Positions 1 to 8,323 are shown, counted from the first letter of the stretch. The stretch is 64,000 nucleotides of DNA from an uncultured Bilophila sp. (GCA_910585945.1 CAJUHZ010000001.1:126291-190290); one strand, 5' to 3'. Notes: generated by a model not told the origin, from the sequence alone. Translations and numbers: made by a program.

Positions 1-1366
1 TGGCAGTAGAAGCTGGATTCTGCAATCCAGTAGTACCATTGATCATTGGGTTATCCACTGTGGGGTACCTGAGAGAACCCAATGAGTCAGCGTTCTTCCA
101 CGGATCAGCATAGTCCGAAACCTTGAGGCCGAAGTCAATTTCCATCAGATACTTGTCGGCGTCAGGCACGGAACCCACAGTATGCGAACCGGGGATGCCG
201 GTGAAGTTGGCCACCAGCATGGGGAAACCGGCCGACGACACTTCCGTCGGGTACATGAAATCGGCAATATTCTCGGGATCCAGTACAGGTATCGGATTGT
301 TGTCGCGATCTGTTATGTAACCATTGGCGTTTTGAAAGGCGCCGGTAACCGGATCTTTCTGCGGTTCTCTGGAGCCGTTGAGCACATAGGCGCTCTGGTT
401 TTCCAGACGACCGGCGCTGTCAAAGGTAAGCGTGCCGGACATGAGCAGTCCGCCAGCAGCGGTGTCTTTCATATCTTTGATGGTATAGCCGCCAGCCGCC
501 GTGGGGTCAGGCACGGCCACCTGACGCAGGTCTTCCGAGGGATCCATGGTGATCATGTATTCCCACATGGTCTTGCCGCTTGAACCAATGTAATCTTCGG
601 AAGAGACCTGATCGAAGTAGACGGTCAGGGTATGAGTGCCGCCGGCTTCGTCGTACACGTCGATAGAGGTCTGATAGGAGTACGCATCTTCAGAAATATA
701 AGGCACGTTGGGCTTCTGGGGCTGGGTTCCGTTCCAGGCGCTCAGCAGAGAAGCAAAGGGATTTTCGGGATCCCTCATCTTGTCCGCGCCCTTGTCCTTG
801 GAAAGATTGACCATCATGCTGACCTTGGTGGTCTGCAAGGGATCCACGGTCCACTTGTCCAGGCGCACGTCCGTGGGCGAACCGGAGCCGATGATGCTGG
901 AGGTGGTGTCCTCTATGCTGGTGGACATGCCGCCCGAGGCGCGGGTGGGGCCGGTGGTGTTGTCCACCTTCCAGCCCTGGACGCAGTAGCCGTTGGGATC
1001 CACCAGGTAGCCGTTCTCATTGAAGCGGAAGTTGCCGGCCCGGGTGTAGTAGGCGGTTTCGGAACCGATGGGTTCGACGCGGAAGAAGCCGTTGCCGCCG
1101 ATGGCGAGGTCGGTGGTTTCGGTCGTGGTTTCAAAGGAACCCTGTCCGAATTCGCCCATGACCGCGCCAATGCGCACGCCGCGGCCGATCTGGGTCATGC
1201 CGGAAAGGCTGAAGGAGTCCTGATATACAAAGTCGGCGAAGTCCATGCGCTGGCCCTTGAAGCCGACGGTATTGACGTTGGAAATGTTGTTGCCGATGAC
1301 GTTCATCCGGTCGCCGTGCGCCAGAAGGCCCGAAACGCCGGTCCACATGCTTGCCGTCAAACTCAT
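1..1366 (-). CDS. flgE: Flagellar hook protein FlgE (3' end outside window)
   Basis: Hook subunit of the flagellum, exported through the flagellar type III apparatus and polymerised outside the cell. The reverse strand reads from an ATG at 1366, preceded by a GGAGG ribosome site, for 455 codons without a stop to the window edge. The N-terminus has the rod/hook/filament signature NNISNVNTVGFKGQR, followed by the beta-rich FlgE body (AIGGNGFFRVEP, later DQVSSEDYIGSSGKTMWEY). The C-terminal part is cut off by the window, not by mutation. It follows flgD on the same strand, separated by a double-hairpin repeat. That repeat may tune read-through from flgD. Confidence 0.93.
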   Translation of the reverse strand, partial: MSLTASMWTGVSGLLAHGDRMNVIGNNISNVNTVGFKGQRMDFADFVYQDSFSLSGMTQIGRGVRIGAVMGEFGQGSFETTTETTDLAIGGNGFFRVEPIGSETAYYTRAGNFRFNENGYLVDPNGYCVQGWKVDNTTGPTRASGGMSTSIEDTTSSIIGSGSPTDVRLDKWTVDPLQTTKVSMMVNLSKDKGADKMRDPENPFASLLSAWNGTQPQKPNVPYISEDAYSYQTSIDVYDEAGGTHTLTVYFDQVSSEDYIGSSGKTMWEYMITMDPSEDLRQVAVPDPTAAGGYTIKDMKDTAAGGLLMSGTLTFDSAGRLENQSAYVLNGSREPQKDPVTGAFQNANGYITDRDNNPIPVLDPENIADFMYPTEVSSAGFPMLVANFTGIPGSHTVGSVPDADKYLMEIDFGLKVSDYADPWKNADSLGSLRYPTVDNPMINGTTGLQNPASTA

Positions 1367-1455
1367 TGTTGCCTCCGTGTATGCTGAAAAACGCGTTCCC
1401 AGTGGAAAAACCTGCCGGATGTGCCTGATCCGGAACGGATATGCCGAGGGGGACC

Positions 1456-1499
1456 GGGGGGAATCATTCCCCCCGGCGGGGTGCGGGGCGGCGCCCCGC
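1456..1499. repeat. Double-hairpin intergenic repeat (family 4, copy A)
   Basis: Two adjacent palindromes: GGGGGGAATCATTCCCCCC at 1456-1474 and a GCGGGGC/GCCCCGC hairpin at 1483-1499. They lie in the flgD-flgE gap and touch the flgD stop. The same two-hairpin layout recurs near 13.1, 15.1 and 63.96 kb. It has no T tract, so it may be an attenuator or mRNA-end stabiliser instead of a classic terminator. Confidence 0.7.
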
Positions 1500-2509
1500 T
1501 ACGCTCCCGCTTCGGACGTGGACGGCTTCTTGCCGCCGCCGACGCCGAGGTATTCCACATGAACGCTGCTGCCGTTGCTTGCGTAGCCCTCGATTTTGAC
1601 CGTATACTTGCCGTCCTTGACCGGCTTGCCGGACGAATCCTTGCCGTCCCACTCGAAGAGGTGGACGCCGGGGGACTTTTCGCCAAGGTTTTCCGAGGCC
1701 ACGAGGGTATGCCCGGAGTAGACCAGAGCCTTGCCGCTGATCATCTTGTCCGCCAGCCGGTATTCGATGTACTCGGCCTCGCCGTCGGTCACGCTGATGA
1801 TGTTTTCGCCAGTGGCGGCCGTGCCGGGCTGGACAAGCTCGCGCACGTTGGAAAGCGCCACATAGCGGCCGTCGGAGAGACGGAGAACCTGCTCGCTGCC
1901 CGAGGTGCTCACGCCCACCACCGTGCCGCTCACGGAGGTGTCGACGGTAACGCCCTCGCCCTTGGCGGTTTTCGCCTCGAAGCTGACCGTGTACACGCCG
2001 TTGGGGGCCATGAGGCCGTCGAGCTTCCTGCCGTCCCAGTTCAGGCTGTGGATGCCGGCGGAGCGCGCGCCAAGGTCGAGCACGGCGATGAGGTTGTTGT
2101 TGCTGTCCCAGATATTGGCGTTGCACGAGGCGACTTCCTGAGTGGGGGCGAAGAGCAGTTCCGACACCACGCCGTCCATGACGGAGACGCCCGTGCCGCG
2201 CGCCGACACTTCCTTGCCGATGTATGAAGCGGCGTTGAGCATCTGGGTGCGCTGCTCCAGTTCCACCAGGGTCTGCATGTTCTCGTTGGTCTGCATCTGC
2301 TGTTCCAGAGAGGAGAACTGCGCGAGCTGGGCCACAAACTCCCGGTCTTCCATCGGGTTGAGCGGGTCCTGATGCTTGAATTCGGTCACGAGCAGAAGCA
2401 GGAAGGAATCCTTGTCCAGCATGCTGCTGCCGGTAGCCGAACTCAGAGCCGAACCCATTGCGGAACTCAGGGCCGAGGAAGAATCAAGAGCGGATGTGGT
2501 CGTTGCCAT
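1499..2509 (-). CDS. flgD: Flagellar hook assembly (capping) protein FlgD
   Basis: Scaffold cap that directs hook subunit assembly. The N-terminus has the FlgD signature: a Ser/Ala-rich lead, then LLLLVTEFKHQDPLNPMEDREFVAQLAQFSSLEQ at residues ~38-71. It is followed by an Fn3-like middle and C-terminal region (residues ~115-325, with an FlgD Ig-like segment around VHLFEWDGKDSSGKPVKDG). The 336-aa length is longer than enterobacterial FlgD (~230 aa), because the C-terminal half seems to carry a repeated Ig-like unit: NSLNWDGRKLDG and HLFEWDGKDSSG are similar. The start ATG has AAAGGA upstream. In relatives fliK-flgD-flgE are normally contiguous; here a toxin-antitoxin module separates fliK from flgD. 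Confidence 0.93.
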   Translation of the reverse strand: MATTTSALDSSSALSSAMGSALSSATGSSMLDKDSFLLLLVTEFKHQDPLNPMEDREFVAQLAQFSSLEQQMQTNENMQTLVELEQRTQMLNAASYIGKEVSARGTGVSVMDGVVSELLFAPTQEVASCNANIWDSNNNLIAVLDLGARSAGIHSLNWDGRKLDGLMAPNGVYTVSFEAKTAKGEGVTVDTSVSGTVVGVSTSGSEQVLRLSDGRYVALSNVRELVQPGTAATGENIISVTDGEAEYIEYRLADKMISGKALVYSGHTLVASENLGEKSPGVHLFEWDGKDSSGKPVKDGKYTVKIEGYASNGSSVHVEYLGVGGGKKPSTSEAGA

Positions 2510-3178
2510 GGTGCTTTCCTTTTGGAAGGACTTTCCTCTGCGGCAATTCCTGCCGCGCGGGATGTCGTTCGCCTATCCTTTTGCATTTATCGGGCCAAAA
2601 TGCTTTTACCGCCGAAGATTTTCAACAAGCAATTGAAATTTCAACTAAAATACAAAAAACAAAAAACGCGGAGGAAGGTCTCCCCCGCGGAAAAGAGTGC
2701 CGGACGCCCCTGCCCGCACGCTGGCCTCTGGAACTCATTTCATAATTCAGCCTTTGGGGTGAATTATGAAGATCATTCGCCCAAAAACGTGGTTTTTGGC
2801 TCATTCACGGCGCTTTTCGCGCCGCGCCAGACTCTCGTCTGGCGTTGGAAGCCATTTCATGCGAATCATGAAATGACTTCTAATCACATTCTTTTTTTCA
2901 GGAAACTCTTGAGCAGGTTCAACCTGGCAGGCACCGGCTGTCTTTGGATTGTGCGGACGATGAAAGGCGGCGGTTCGCCTTCAGGAGCAAATTGCACACA
3001 TGATCCGTTCCCGTCTGCGACGGTTGCGCCCAAAGCCGCAAAAAGCGCTTCCATCGAGGAACAAAACAGCCGCCCCCGGAAGTGTCGACACACCCGGGGC
3101 CGCCCGTCTGGAATTTTGCGATCGAGCGGCAGCTGTCTGTTCACGCAAGTAAAGGGGGGCTCTGGCCGCCACAACCCC
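2510..3178. other. Long gap upstream of flgD, rich in inverted repeats
   Basis: No convincing gene. The first 250 bases are noticeably AT-richer than the surroundings and presumably hold the flgD promoter, which is not resolved. Hairpins are visible: TTCATAATTCA/TGAATTATGAA at 2739-2770, CCAGAC/GTCTGG near 2829, and ATTTCATG/CATGAAAT near 2852-2874. A reverse-strand reading frame at 2884-3189 starts with TTG, lacks a ribosome site and matches no family I recognise, so it is not called as a gene. Confidence 0.5.
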
Positions 3179-3209
3179 TTGACAATCAATTGAAAATTGA
3201 AAATATGCT
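3179..3209 (+). promoter_or_regulatory. Toxin-antitoxin promoter with palindromic operator
   Basis: A perfect -35 TTGACA at 3179-3184 is followed 19 bases later by TATGCT at 3204-3209. The spacer contains the palindrome TCAATT-GAA-AATTGA (3186-3200). A palindrome in this position is what autorepressed toxin-antitoxin operons usually have, so binding by the antitoxin or the toxin-antitoxin complex is inferred. Confidence 0.6.
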
Positions 3210-3232
3210 CATAAAAAGGATGGAGTCATTCC

Positions 3233-3466
3233 ATGAGCACGTTGCAATATATTACGGATTCTCAAGGCAGCCCAAAGGCCGTAATCGTCCCTTTTGCGGA
3301 ATGGACAGCCATCATGGCTCGCGTTCAAAGCCTGGAGACATCCCGCAACGATACGGAGTACCTGCTTTCCAGCTCCGAAATGAAAAAACGGCTTTTGCAG
3401 GCAAAGGAGCGCATGTCCGAACCTGCAAAGACATGGGAAGAGGTTCGGAATGCGCTTGACCTTTGA
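3233..3466 (+). CDS. Antitoxin of a YoeB-type module
   Basis: A 77-aa protein immediately upstream of, and overlapping, a YoeB/Txe-family toxin. The N-terminus (MSTLQYITDSQGSPKAVIVPFAEWTAI) resembles the Phd/YefM/RelB-type DNA-binding half of small antitoxins. The C-terminus (LLQAKERMSEPAKTWEEVRNAL) is the acidic, probably toxin-wrapping tail. The ribosome site AAGGATGGAG precedes the ATG. The coding end overlaps the toxin start by 17 bases, indicating translational coupling. The exact antitoxin family is uncertain; the role rests on context and size. Confidence 0.8.
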   Translation: MSTLQYITDSQGSPKAVIVPFAEWTAIMARVQSLETSRNDTEYLLSSSEMKKRLLQAKERMSEPAKTWEEVRNALDL

Positions 3467-3710
3467 TGAAAACGCATTCGACGATCTTTCATGGTGGCTT
3501 TTGCATGACGCCAAGGTCGCAAAGCGTCTTGTTTCCCTTATCCAGGAAACTGCCAGAACACCCTTTTCCGGACGCGGAAAACCCGAACCTCTAAAACATG
3601 ATCTTGCCGGATGTTGGTCCCGGCGCATTGATGATGCGAACAGACTTGTTTACATGGTTACGGAGAATGAAATCCGCATCCTCGCCTGTCGTTTTCACTA
3701 TGCCAGATAG
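3450..3710 (+). CDS. YoeB/Txe-family mRNA interferase toxin
   Basis: An 86-aa ribosome-dependent endoribonuclease toxin. The pattern L(T)FDENAFDDLSWW, followed by KVAKRLVSLIQETARTPFSGRGKPEPLKHDLAGCWSRRID, then NRLVYMV and the C-terminal CRFHYAR, is the YoeB fold signature. That includes the GxGKPEPLK loop, the catalytic Glu-Arg-His set and the terminal His-Tyr. All key residues appear intact, so the toxin is probably active and held in check by the overlapping antitoxin. The module lies opposite to the flagellar genes and splits fliK from flgD, which suggests insertion. Confidence 0.92.
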   Translation: MRLTFDENAFDDLSWWLLHDAKVAKRLVSLIQETARTPFSGRGKPEPLKHDLAGCWSRRIDDANRLVYMVTENEIRILACRFHYAR

Positions 3711-3760
3711 TTTTGCCCGGCCTCCCGTATCAAGCGCGTGAAAGAGGCCGCGCTCCCGGT

Positions 3761-5593
3761 TCACGCCACCAGGTGCAGTCCGCTTCCGGCCGCGGAGAAG
3801 TGCGAGATGCCGGCCAGCGGCGAGGGTTGCGCCACGGCGGCGAGGCGGCCGCCGCTCATGCCGCGCCCTGATCCCACCCGGCCGAGCCGGCGCAGGCGGT
3901 CCAGTTCTTCGGTGCGGTTGCGCTGATCGCGCGCGGCGTTGTGCTGTTCCATGCCCTGCCAGGTCGTGCCGTGCTCGTCCCGCACCTGAGTCTGCACATC
4001 CACCTTGTCCACCCTGATGCCCTGCTGCTCCAGTTCGGCCCGCAGATCGCCAAGCTGTTGCATGAGGAGGGAGGCGGTTTCCGGCCGTTCGGGGCGCAAC
4101 AGGGCGCTCACCTCACCGTTTTTGGTGCTGAGCAGCACGTTCACCGCGCCGAGTTCCGCGGGGTGGAGCTGAAGCTCAAGCCGTGTCGTGCCGTTGGACA
4201 GAGCGGAAAGCAAGCCCTTTTCCACCTGATTGAGCACCTGAGCGGAATAGGGGGAAGGCGTGGCCGTGCGCGCCGCGCTGGCGGCGGCAGCGGGGGCGTT
4301 GGGGGACGCGGCAAGGGGCGAGGTCATGCCCGGAGCGCGGCTGGCCGCGTCAAGGCGATCCAGCAGACTTTCCCAGGGGTTGGCCGACGTTTCCGTCCGT
4401 CTGGCCGTTTCACGCGCGGCGTCGGCAGTCGCGCCGGAGTTCCTGCCGTCGCGTCCGGTGAGGCCCTCTTCCCGCTGATCTCGCGGATCCCGCTGATCCC
4501 GGCCGGTTCTGTCAGCCGTCTTGTTCGCAGAGGTCTGGAGCGCGCGGGCTTCGGCCGCAAGTTCATCCGCCGTGCGGGCGGCCGTCTCCCCGGTCTTGCG
4601 AGCGGTCTCGGCGTCTGTTGCGGCATGACGATTGAAGCCGTTGCGCGTCACGGTATCCTCAATGAGCGTCTGGCTCTGCTCCACACGACGGGAGCCACGG
4701 CCGGCGGCTTGCGCCTCCAGTTCAAGGCGCTTGCGCGCGTCGCGCACAACGTCCTTCATGGCGGTTTCGAGCGTGGCGGCCAGCTTCACGCGGGCTTCAA
4801 GCTTTTCCGTCACGCCCTGCTGCATGGGGGCGAGGAACTTCTTCAGCCCGTCGGGAGTGAAGGAAAGCTCCTCCGCGCCGCCAAAGGCCGCGCCAAGCCT
4901 GGTCAGCGTGGCCTGAGGAAGACGGAGCGCCTTGCCGAGGGAGAGGATCTGATCCTTGTTCACGGACAGGGCGGCATCCGGATCCAGGCCCTTGAGCGCG
5001 TTGCTCAGGCTGGCCCAGGCGCGCGCGACGTCGCCGTTGCGCAGATCCGCCAGAACGCTTTTGCCGAGTTCGCCCGTGGGATCAAGCTCGGTGGTCAGGG
5101 CTTCAATGCGGGCCAAATCGCCGTCAGTCAACTGGGCGGGTTCTTCACGGGCCACGGCGCTCACCACTTCGGCCACGCTGACCCCGCCGGGATGCCCGGC
5201 AAGTTCTTCCACCCGGCGGGCGGCTTCGGCATCTTCCTTGCGCAGATTGTCCGCGATCTGCTTCAGTTCCGCATCCGTAAAGCGAATATCGGCAGTGGGG
5301 ATATCCGCGCCTTCCAGCGTGGACACGCCGGAAGCGTTTGCCGGATCATCCTGCCCGTCATAGGGATCGTTCGTGGCCATGAGATCGGCGTCGGCGTTCA
5401 CATTGGCATAGACGTCCAGCGTGGGCGTGACGTGAGCCGCGGGCGAATCCATAAGCTCGGAAAGCAGCGAGGAAAAATGCGCGTCGTCCCGGCCGGCCGC
5501 GCTTGTTCCCGAGGCTGCCGCCGGAGAATTTCCGGCCAGGGCGAGGGCCGTGGCCGCATCATTTGCATACGAGGATCTGACAAGACTATCCAT
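3761..5593 (-). CDS. fliK: Flagellar hook-length control protein FliK
   Basis: Molecular ruler that sets hook length and triggers the switch of export specificity. The long, low-complexity N-terminal and middle parts (Ala/Asp/Glu/Arg-rich; a DRTGRDQRDPRDQREE stretch near residues 365-380) are typical of the ruler. The C-terminal domain around residues 470-545 has the FliK signature LELQLHPAELGAVNVLLSTK and RAELEQQGI, the export-switch domain. The length is 610 aa, longer than enterobacterial FliK. The start ATG at 5593 has TAAGGAG eight bases upstream. It probably heads the fliK-flgD-flgE unit. Confidence 0.9.
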   Translation of the reverse strand: MDSLVRSSYANDAATALALAGNSPAAASGTSAAGRDDAHFSSLLSELMDSPAAHVTPTLDVYANVNADADLMATNDPYDGQDDPANASGVSTLEGADIPTADIRFTDAELKQIADNLRKEDAEAARRVEELAGHPGGVSVAEVVSAVAREEPAQLTDGDLARIEALTTELDPTGELGKSVLADLRNGDVARAWASLSNALKGLDPDAALSVNKDQILSLGKALRLPQATLTRLGAAFGGAEELSFTPDGLKKFLAPMQQGVTEKLEARVKLAATLETAMKDVVRDARKRLELEAQAAGRGSRRVEQSQTLIEDTVTRNGFNRHAATDAETARKTGETAARTADELAAEARALQTSANKTADRTGRDQRDPRDQREEGLTGRDGRNSGATADAARETARRTETSANPWESLLDRLDAASRAPGMTSPLAASPNAPAAAASAARTATPSPYSAQVLNQVEKGLLSALSNGTTRLELQLHPAELGAVNVLLSTKNGEVSALLRPERPETASLLMQQLGDLRAELEQQGIRVDKVDVQTQVRDEHGTTWQGMEQHNAARDQRNRTEELDRLRRLGRVGSGRGMSGGRLAAVAQPSPLAGISHFSAAGSGLHLVA

Positions 5594-5981
5594 GGGACAC
5601 TCCTTAGACAGCCTTTCTCATACAAGAATCGTTCCAGAATCCGGGAACATCAGTATTCGCGCTGAAATGCGCTTTTTGAGCGTGCGGAGAGGGGGAAAGC
5701 TTTGCCTACCCCGGCAAGATGGTTCAAGGATCAAAGCCCCAGGTCGGAATGAGAACCAAGCCGGAGCAGCGGCCTAGAGCGAATTGCCTTTGAAAAAGGC
5801 ATTCGCTCCGGCGACCGCGAGAGCGGACGCCCGCGCCGAATGAGCCTGAAAACCGCGCTTTTCAGGCGCTTGTCCCGCTCTGCGGGGAAATGACGGCAGC
5901 GCCGCTTTTGATAGGAGGCAAAAGAAAAGCGGCCCTTGCGAGTCGCCCCGGGTCTGACTGGCAGCGAACGCCAGTTCATTT
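5594..5981. other. Intergenic region upstream of fliK with hairpin and repeat
   Basis: No gene seen. It holds a strong hairpin at 5778-5807 (AGCGAAT..GCCTTT/AAAGGC..ATTCGCT) and, overlapping it, copy A of a dispersed ~96-bp repeat (5799-5894). The fliK promoter should lie between 5594 and 5775; I could not pick it out. Confidence 0.5.
5799..5894 (-). repeat. Dispersed ~100-bp repeat, family 2, copy A
   Basis: Read on the minus strand this stretch matches 32814-32913 on the plus strand across its length. Shared blocks include CCCCGC.GAGCGGGACAAGCGC, a hairpin (CTGAAAA/TTTTCAG here, GGCAAAA/TTTGCC there), TTCGGC.CGGGCGTCCGCTC, and then CGCGG..G..GG.GCG. The inner hairpin has changed in both arms between the copies and stays paired, which suggests a structured element. 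Confidence 0.7.
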
Positions 5982-6071
5982 TTATTTGGATTGATCGCTC
6001 TTGCCGATGTGGAGTCCGTAAATGAACGCTCCAATGCACACGATGACAGTTGCGAGCCATGCAGCGGTCAT
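5982..6071 (-). CDS. 29-aa single-span membrane micro-protein
   Basis: A micro-gene encoding MTAAWLATVIVCIGAFIYG followed by LHIGKSDQSK: one hydrophobic helix (residues 4-20) and a polar basic tail. An excellent ribosome site, AGGAGG, sits five bases before the ATG. It is embedded in the last codons of the upstream 46-aa gene, and the two genes overlap as ATGA. This coupling is the main evidence that both are translated. Function unknown. The size and topology resemble type I toxins, phage holin-like peptides or small membrane modulators; none can be chosen from sequence alone. Confidence 0.65.
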   Translation of the reverse strand: MTAAWLATVIVCIGAFIYGLHIGKSDQSK

Positions 6072-6208
6072 TGCATCCTCCTTGTCATATAAACGCTTCC
6101 AACAAGAGCGCCGATACCGATAGCCACTGCCCAGAGATTGTTCTGAAACAACCCGATGAGCATTGCGCCCGCGCTGATTTTTTCAAGCCAGTCTGCGATT
6201 CGTTTCAT
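6068..6208 (-). CDS. 46-aa two-span membrane micro-protein
   Basis: Sequence MKRIADWLEKISAGAMLIGL then FQNNLWAVAIGIGALVGSVY and MTRRMQ: an amphipathic N-terminal helix, a hydrophobic segment near 13-21, a short FQNN turn, a second hydrophobic segment near 25-41 and a basic C-terminus. The frame is open upstream to 6346, but the Met at 6208 is the only start giving a sensible membrane protein; only a poor GGGACGGGT precedes it. Its stop overlaps the start of the 29-aa gene. Function unknown. Confidence 0.65.
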   Translation of the reverse strand: MKRIADWLEKISAGAMLIGLFQNNLWAVAIGIGALVGSVYMTRRMQ

Positions 6209-6284
6209 ACCCGTCCCATCTTTAAGATAACCGCTCTTTGCCGGGTTGTCGACTCTTTTGCAGGTTGCCGCCCTGTGAGGGTCA

Positions 6285-6310
6285 GGGTCAGACCTCATTA
6301 AACGCTGTTT
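6285..6310. repeat. Partial left end of ITR repeat (family 1)
   Basis: GGTCAGACCTCATTAAACGC matches the left terminus of the 158-176 bp elements at 29.2, 34.9 and 40.1 kb with few changes, then diverges. This looks like a decayed or truncated copy. Confidence 0.5.
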
Positions 6311-6403
6311 TCCCCGATCCCACGGAGTTCCAAAGGGTAAGGACAAGGCAAATCGCCTCTCCCCATCCCCCGCCCCGGCAACGCGGGAGCGGCCGGGGCT
6401 TCG

Positions 6404-6441
6404 CCCGTGATTCCGGCGGGAGATCTCCGGGGGATCACGGG
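6404..6441 (-). terminator. Hairpin downstream of thiC
   Basis: CCCGTGAT at 6404-6411 pairs with ATCACGGG at 6434-6441, with further CCGG/CCGG pairing inside. It lies 44 bases beyond the thiC stop. There is no clear T run, so termination is probable but not certain. Confidence 0.45.
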
Positions 6442-6484
6442 CGGAGCAGGGGAGAAAACGGCGCGGGGGGGGTTACGCGCAGGG

Positions 6485-7762
6485 TTACGCCTTGTCGCGC
6501 AGCATTTTCACGGCGCAGAAGTTGCCGCACATGGCGCACGCTTCCTCATGCTTGTGCGGTTCGCGCCGTTTGTCGAGGATGAGGGGATCAAGCGCCGCCG
6601 CCCTCATCCCGTCCCAGTCGAGTTTCATGCGGCTTTCGGCCATGCGGGCTTCCCGCGCAAGGGCGTGGGGCCGGCCAAGCGCCGCCTCGCCGGCCTGGGC
6701 CGCCACGCGCGACGCCATGACGCCCGCGCGCACGTCGTCCATGTCGGGCAGGGTAAGATGTTCGGCCGGGGTAAGGTAACAGAGAAAATCCACGCCGGCC
6801 CGCACCGCGAGCGCGCCGCCAATGGCCCCGGCGATGTGATCGTACCCGGGCGAACTGTCGATGACGAGCGGCCCGAGCACATAGAGGGGCGCATTATGGG
6901 TCAGCTTCTTGATGCCGCGGATCTGGGTCTCAACCTCGTGCAGGGGCACATGACCCGGCCCCTCGATCATGCACTGCACGCCGGCGGCAAGCCCTTCGGC
7001 CGCGAGCCGGCCAAGGGTGATCACTTCCTCCCACTGGGCGGCGTCGCCAGCGTCGCACCCCGCGCCGGGGCGGAGTCCGTCCCCGAGGGAAAGGGTGACG
7101 TTGTGCCTGCGGGCGATGTCGAGCAGGCGTCCGTAGTCGGTCAGCAGGGGATTTTCCCGATTGTTTTTCAGCATCCAGCGCGCCAGAATCGAGCCGCCGC
7201 GCGAAACCACGCCGAGCGCCCGGCCGCCGCGCGCCGCCCATTCCGCGCCCCTCCGGGTGATGCCGCAATGCAGGGTCATGAAGTCCACGCCCTGCTCGGC
7301 CTGCATTTCCACTTCGGCAAAAAGTTCCTCGGGATCGATGGTCGCGGGGTCGCGATCCCTGTCGATATAGCGTTGCGCCACCGAATAGAGCGGCACGGTG
7401 CCGAGCGGCAGGGGCGTCGCGTTCAGCATCTCCCGCCGAATGGCCGCGAGGTCTCCGGCGATGGAGAGATCCATCACGGTATCCGCGCCGGCTTCGCGCG
7501 CGACAGCAAGCTTGCGCATTTCGCAGGCGGGATGGTTCTGAAACGGCGAGGTTCCGATATTGGCGTTCACCTTGACCCGGGCCGGCTGCCCCACCAGCAC
7601 GGGCGCAACGCCCGAGTGCGCGGGATTGCCGAGCAACACCATGCTCCCCACTTCAATAGCGGCGGCGATCACGTCGGCAGACAGGCCCTCCTGCCGGACC
7701 AGATCGGGCAGGCGTGTTTCCAGCAATGTGCGCAGAGCGGAATTTTGAGCGAGGATGGACAC
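6485..7762 (-). CDS. thiC: Phosphomethylpyrimidine synthase ThiC
   Basis: Radical-SAM enzyme that converts aminoimidazole ribotide to hydroxymethylpyrimidine phosphate in thiamine synthesis. Start: GTG at 7762 (V-S-I-L-A-Q), eight bases after an AAGGAG site; this gives 425 aa, the usual size of the short ThiC form. Family blocks seen include VGSMVLLGNPAHSG, VKVNANIGTSP, FMTLHCGI, ARRHNVTLSLGDGLRPG, CMIEGPGHVPLHEVE and NAPLYVLGPLVIDSSPGYDHI. The C-terminal cluster motif is CAMCGNFC (CxxCxxxxC). No TPP riboswitch was recognisable in the 560 bases upstream. It is the only thi gene in the window. Confidence 0.96.
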   Translation of the reverse strand: MSILAQNSALRTLLETRLPDLVRQEGLSADVIAAAIEVGSMVLLGNPAHSGVAPVLVGQPARVKVNANIGTSPFQNHPACEMRKLAVAREAGADTVMDLSIAGDLAAIRREMLNATPLPLGTVPLYSVAQRYIDRDRDPATIDPEELFAEVEMQAEQGVDFMTLHCGITRRGAEWAARGGRALGVVSRGGSILARWMLKNNRENPLLTDYGRLLDIARRHNVTLSLGDGLRPGAGCDAGDAAQWEEVITLGRLAAEGLAAGVQCMIEGPGHVPLHEVETQIRGIKKLTHNAPLYVLGPLVIDSSPGYDHIAGAIGGALAVRAGVDFLCYLTPAEHLTLPDMDDVRAGVMASRVAAQAGEAALGRPHALAREARMAESRMKLDWDGMRAAALDPLILDKRREPHKHEEACAMCGNFCAVKMLRDKA

Positions 7763-8210
7763 GAAAACATCTCCTTGGCGGCGGCCGGGGACGGCGCGCC
7801 GGAAGCGTTTGCGACGGACGCCGAAGGCTCCGCCGCCGGGTTCGCCCATTGTGCCGTATCCGCACATGCGCCGCAAGCCGCAATGTGACTGCAACTCATG
7901 GATCCCCCGACGGGCGATGCATGAGGCTCGCCTCGCCGGAAACCATGATTTTCGGCCCGGTCAGGACGGCGTTGCCGTCGTTTGGCGAAAAAGGCGCGAT
8001 TTTTCCAGCGCCCCGGAACGGACGCCCGCTCCGCGCCCGCGGGGGCGCTCGTCTGTGTTCAACAGAAAGTCAATCTCCAAAGCAATGCCTGCCATTTCAA
8101 CAAAGCTGTCCCTCACGCTTGAAGATCCGTCCTGACCTCATAACATCTTCAGTATCGAATAATGCAGCCGCCCGAGATGCATCAATCCGAAATTCACATC
8201 GCTTCCGCTC
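7763..8210. other. Divergent thiC-nhaC intergenic region
   Basis: No gene or conserved motif seen apart from a GC-rich palindromic patch near 8012-8048. The reverse-strand frame continuing upstream of thiC (to 7894) lacks a ribosome site and is rejected as a thiC extension. Confidence 0.4.
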
Positions 8211-8240
8211 TTGACGCGACGCATACAGGAACTGTATCAC
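8211..8240 (+). promoter_or_regulatory. Candidate nhaC promoter
   Basis: TTGACG at 8211-8216 and TATCAC at 8235-8240, spacing 18. It sits about 85 bases before the nhaC ATG and is the only good match in the gap. Confidence 0.4.
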
Positions 8241-8323
8241 AACCCGTAGAATCCGCCCGCGTGGCGTGAAGCTGTTTCCCGCCCCGTTCCGGCCCATCGC
8301 TGAAAACACACAAGGAGCTTCCC

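Noticed and set aside
2884..3189. 101-codon reverse-strand frame upstream of flgD
   Set aside because: Starts with TTG, no ribosome site, Pro/Arg-rich composition and no recognisable family; overlaps the toxin-antitoxin promoter.
7763..7894. N-terminal extension of thiC to ATG 7894
   Set aside because: The extension is Arg/Gly-rich and out of family; the GTG at 7762 has a good AAGGAG site and gives the expected N-terminus.
7763..8100. TPP riboswitch upstream of thiC
   Set aside because: Looked for CTGAGA and CTGATGAG-type conserved segments on the minus strand; none found.
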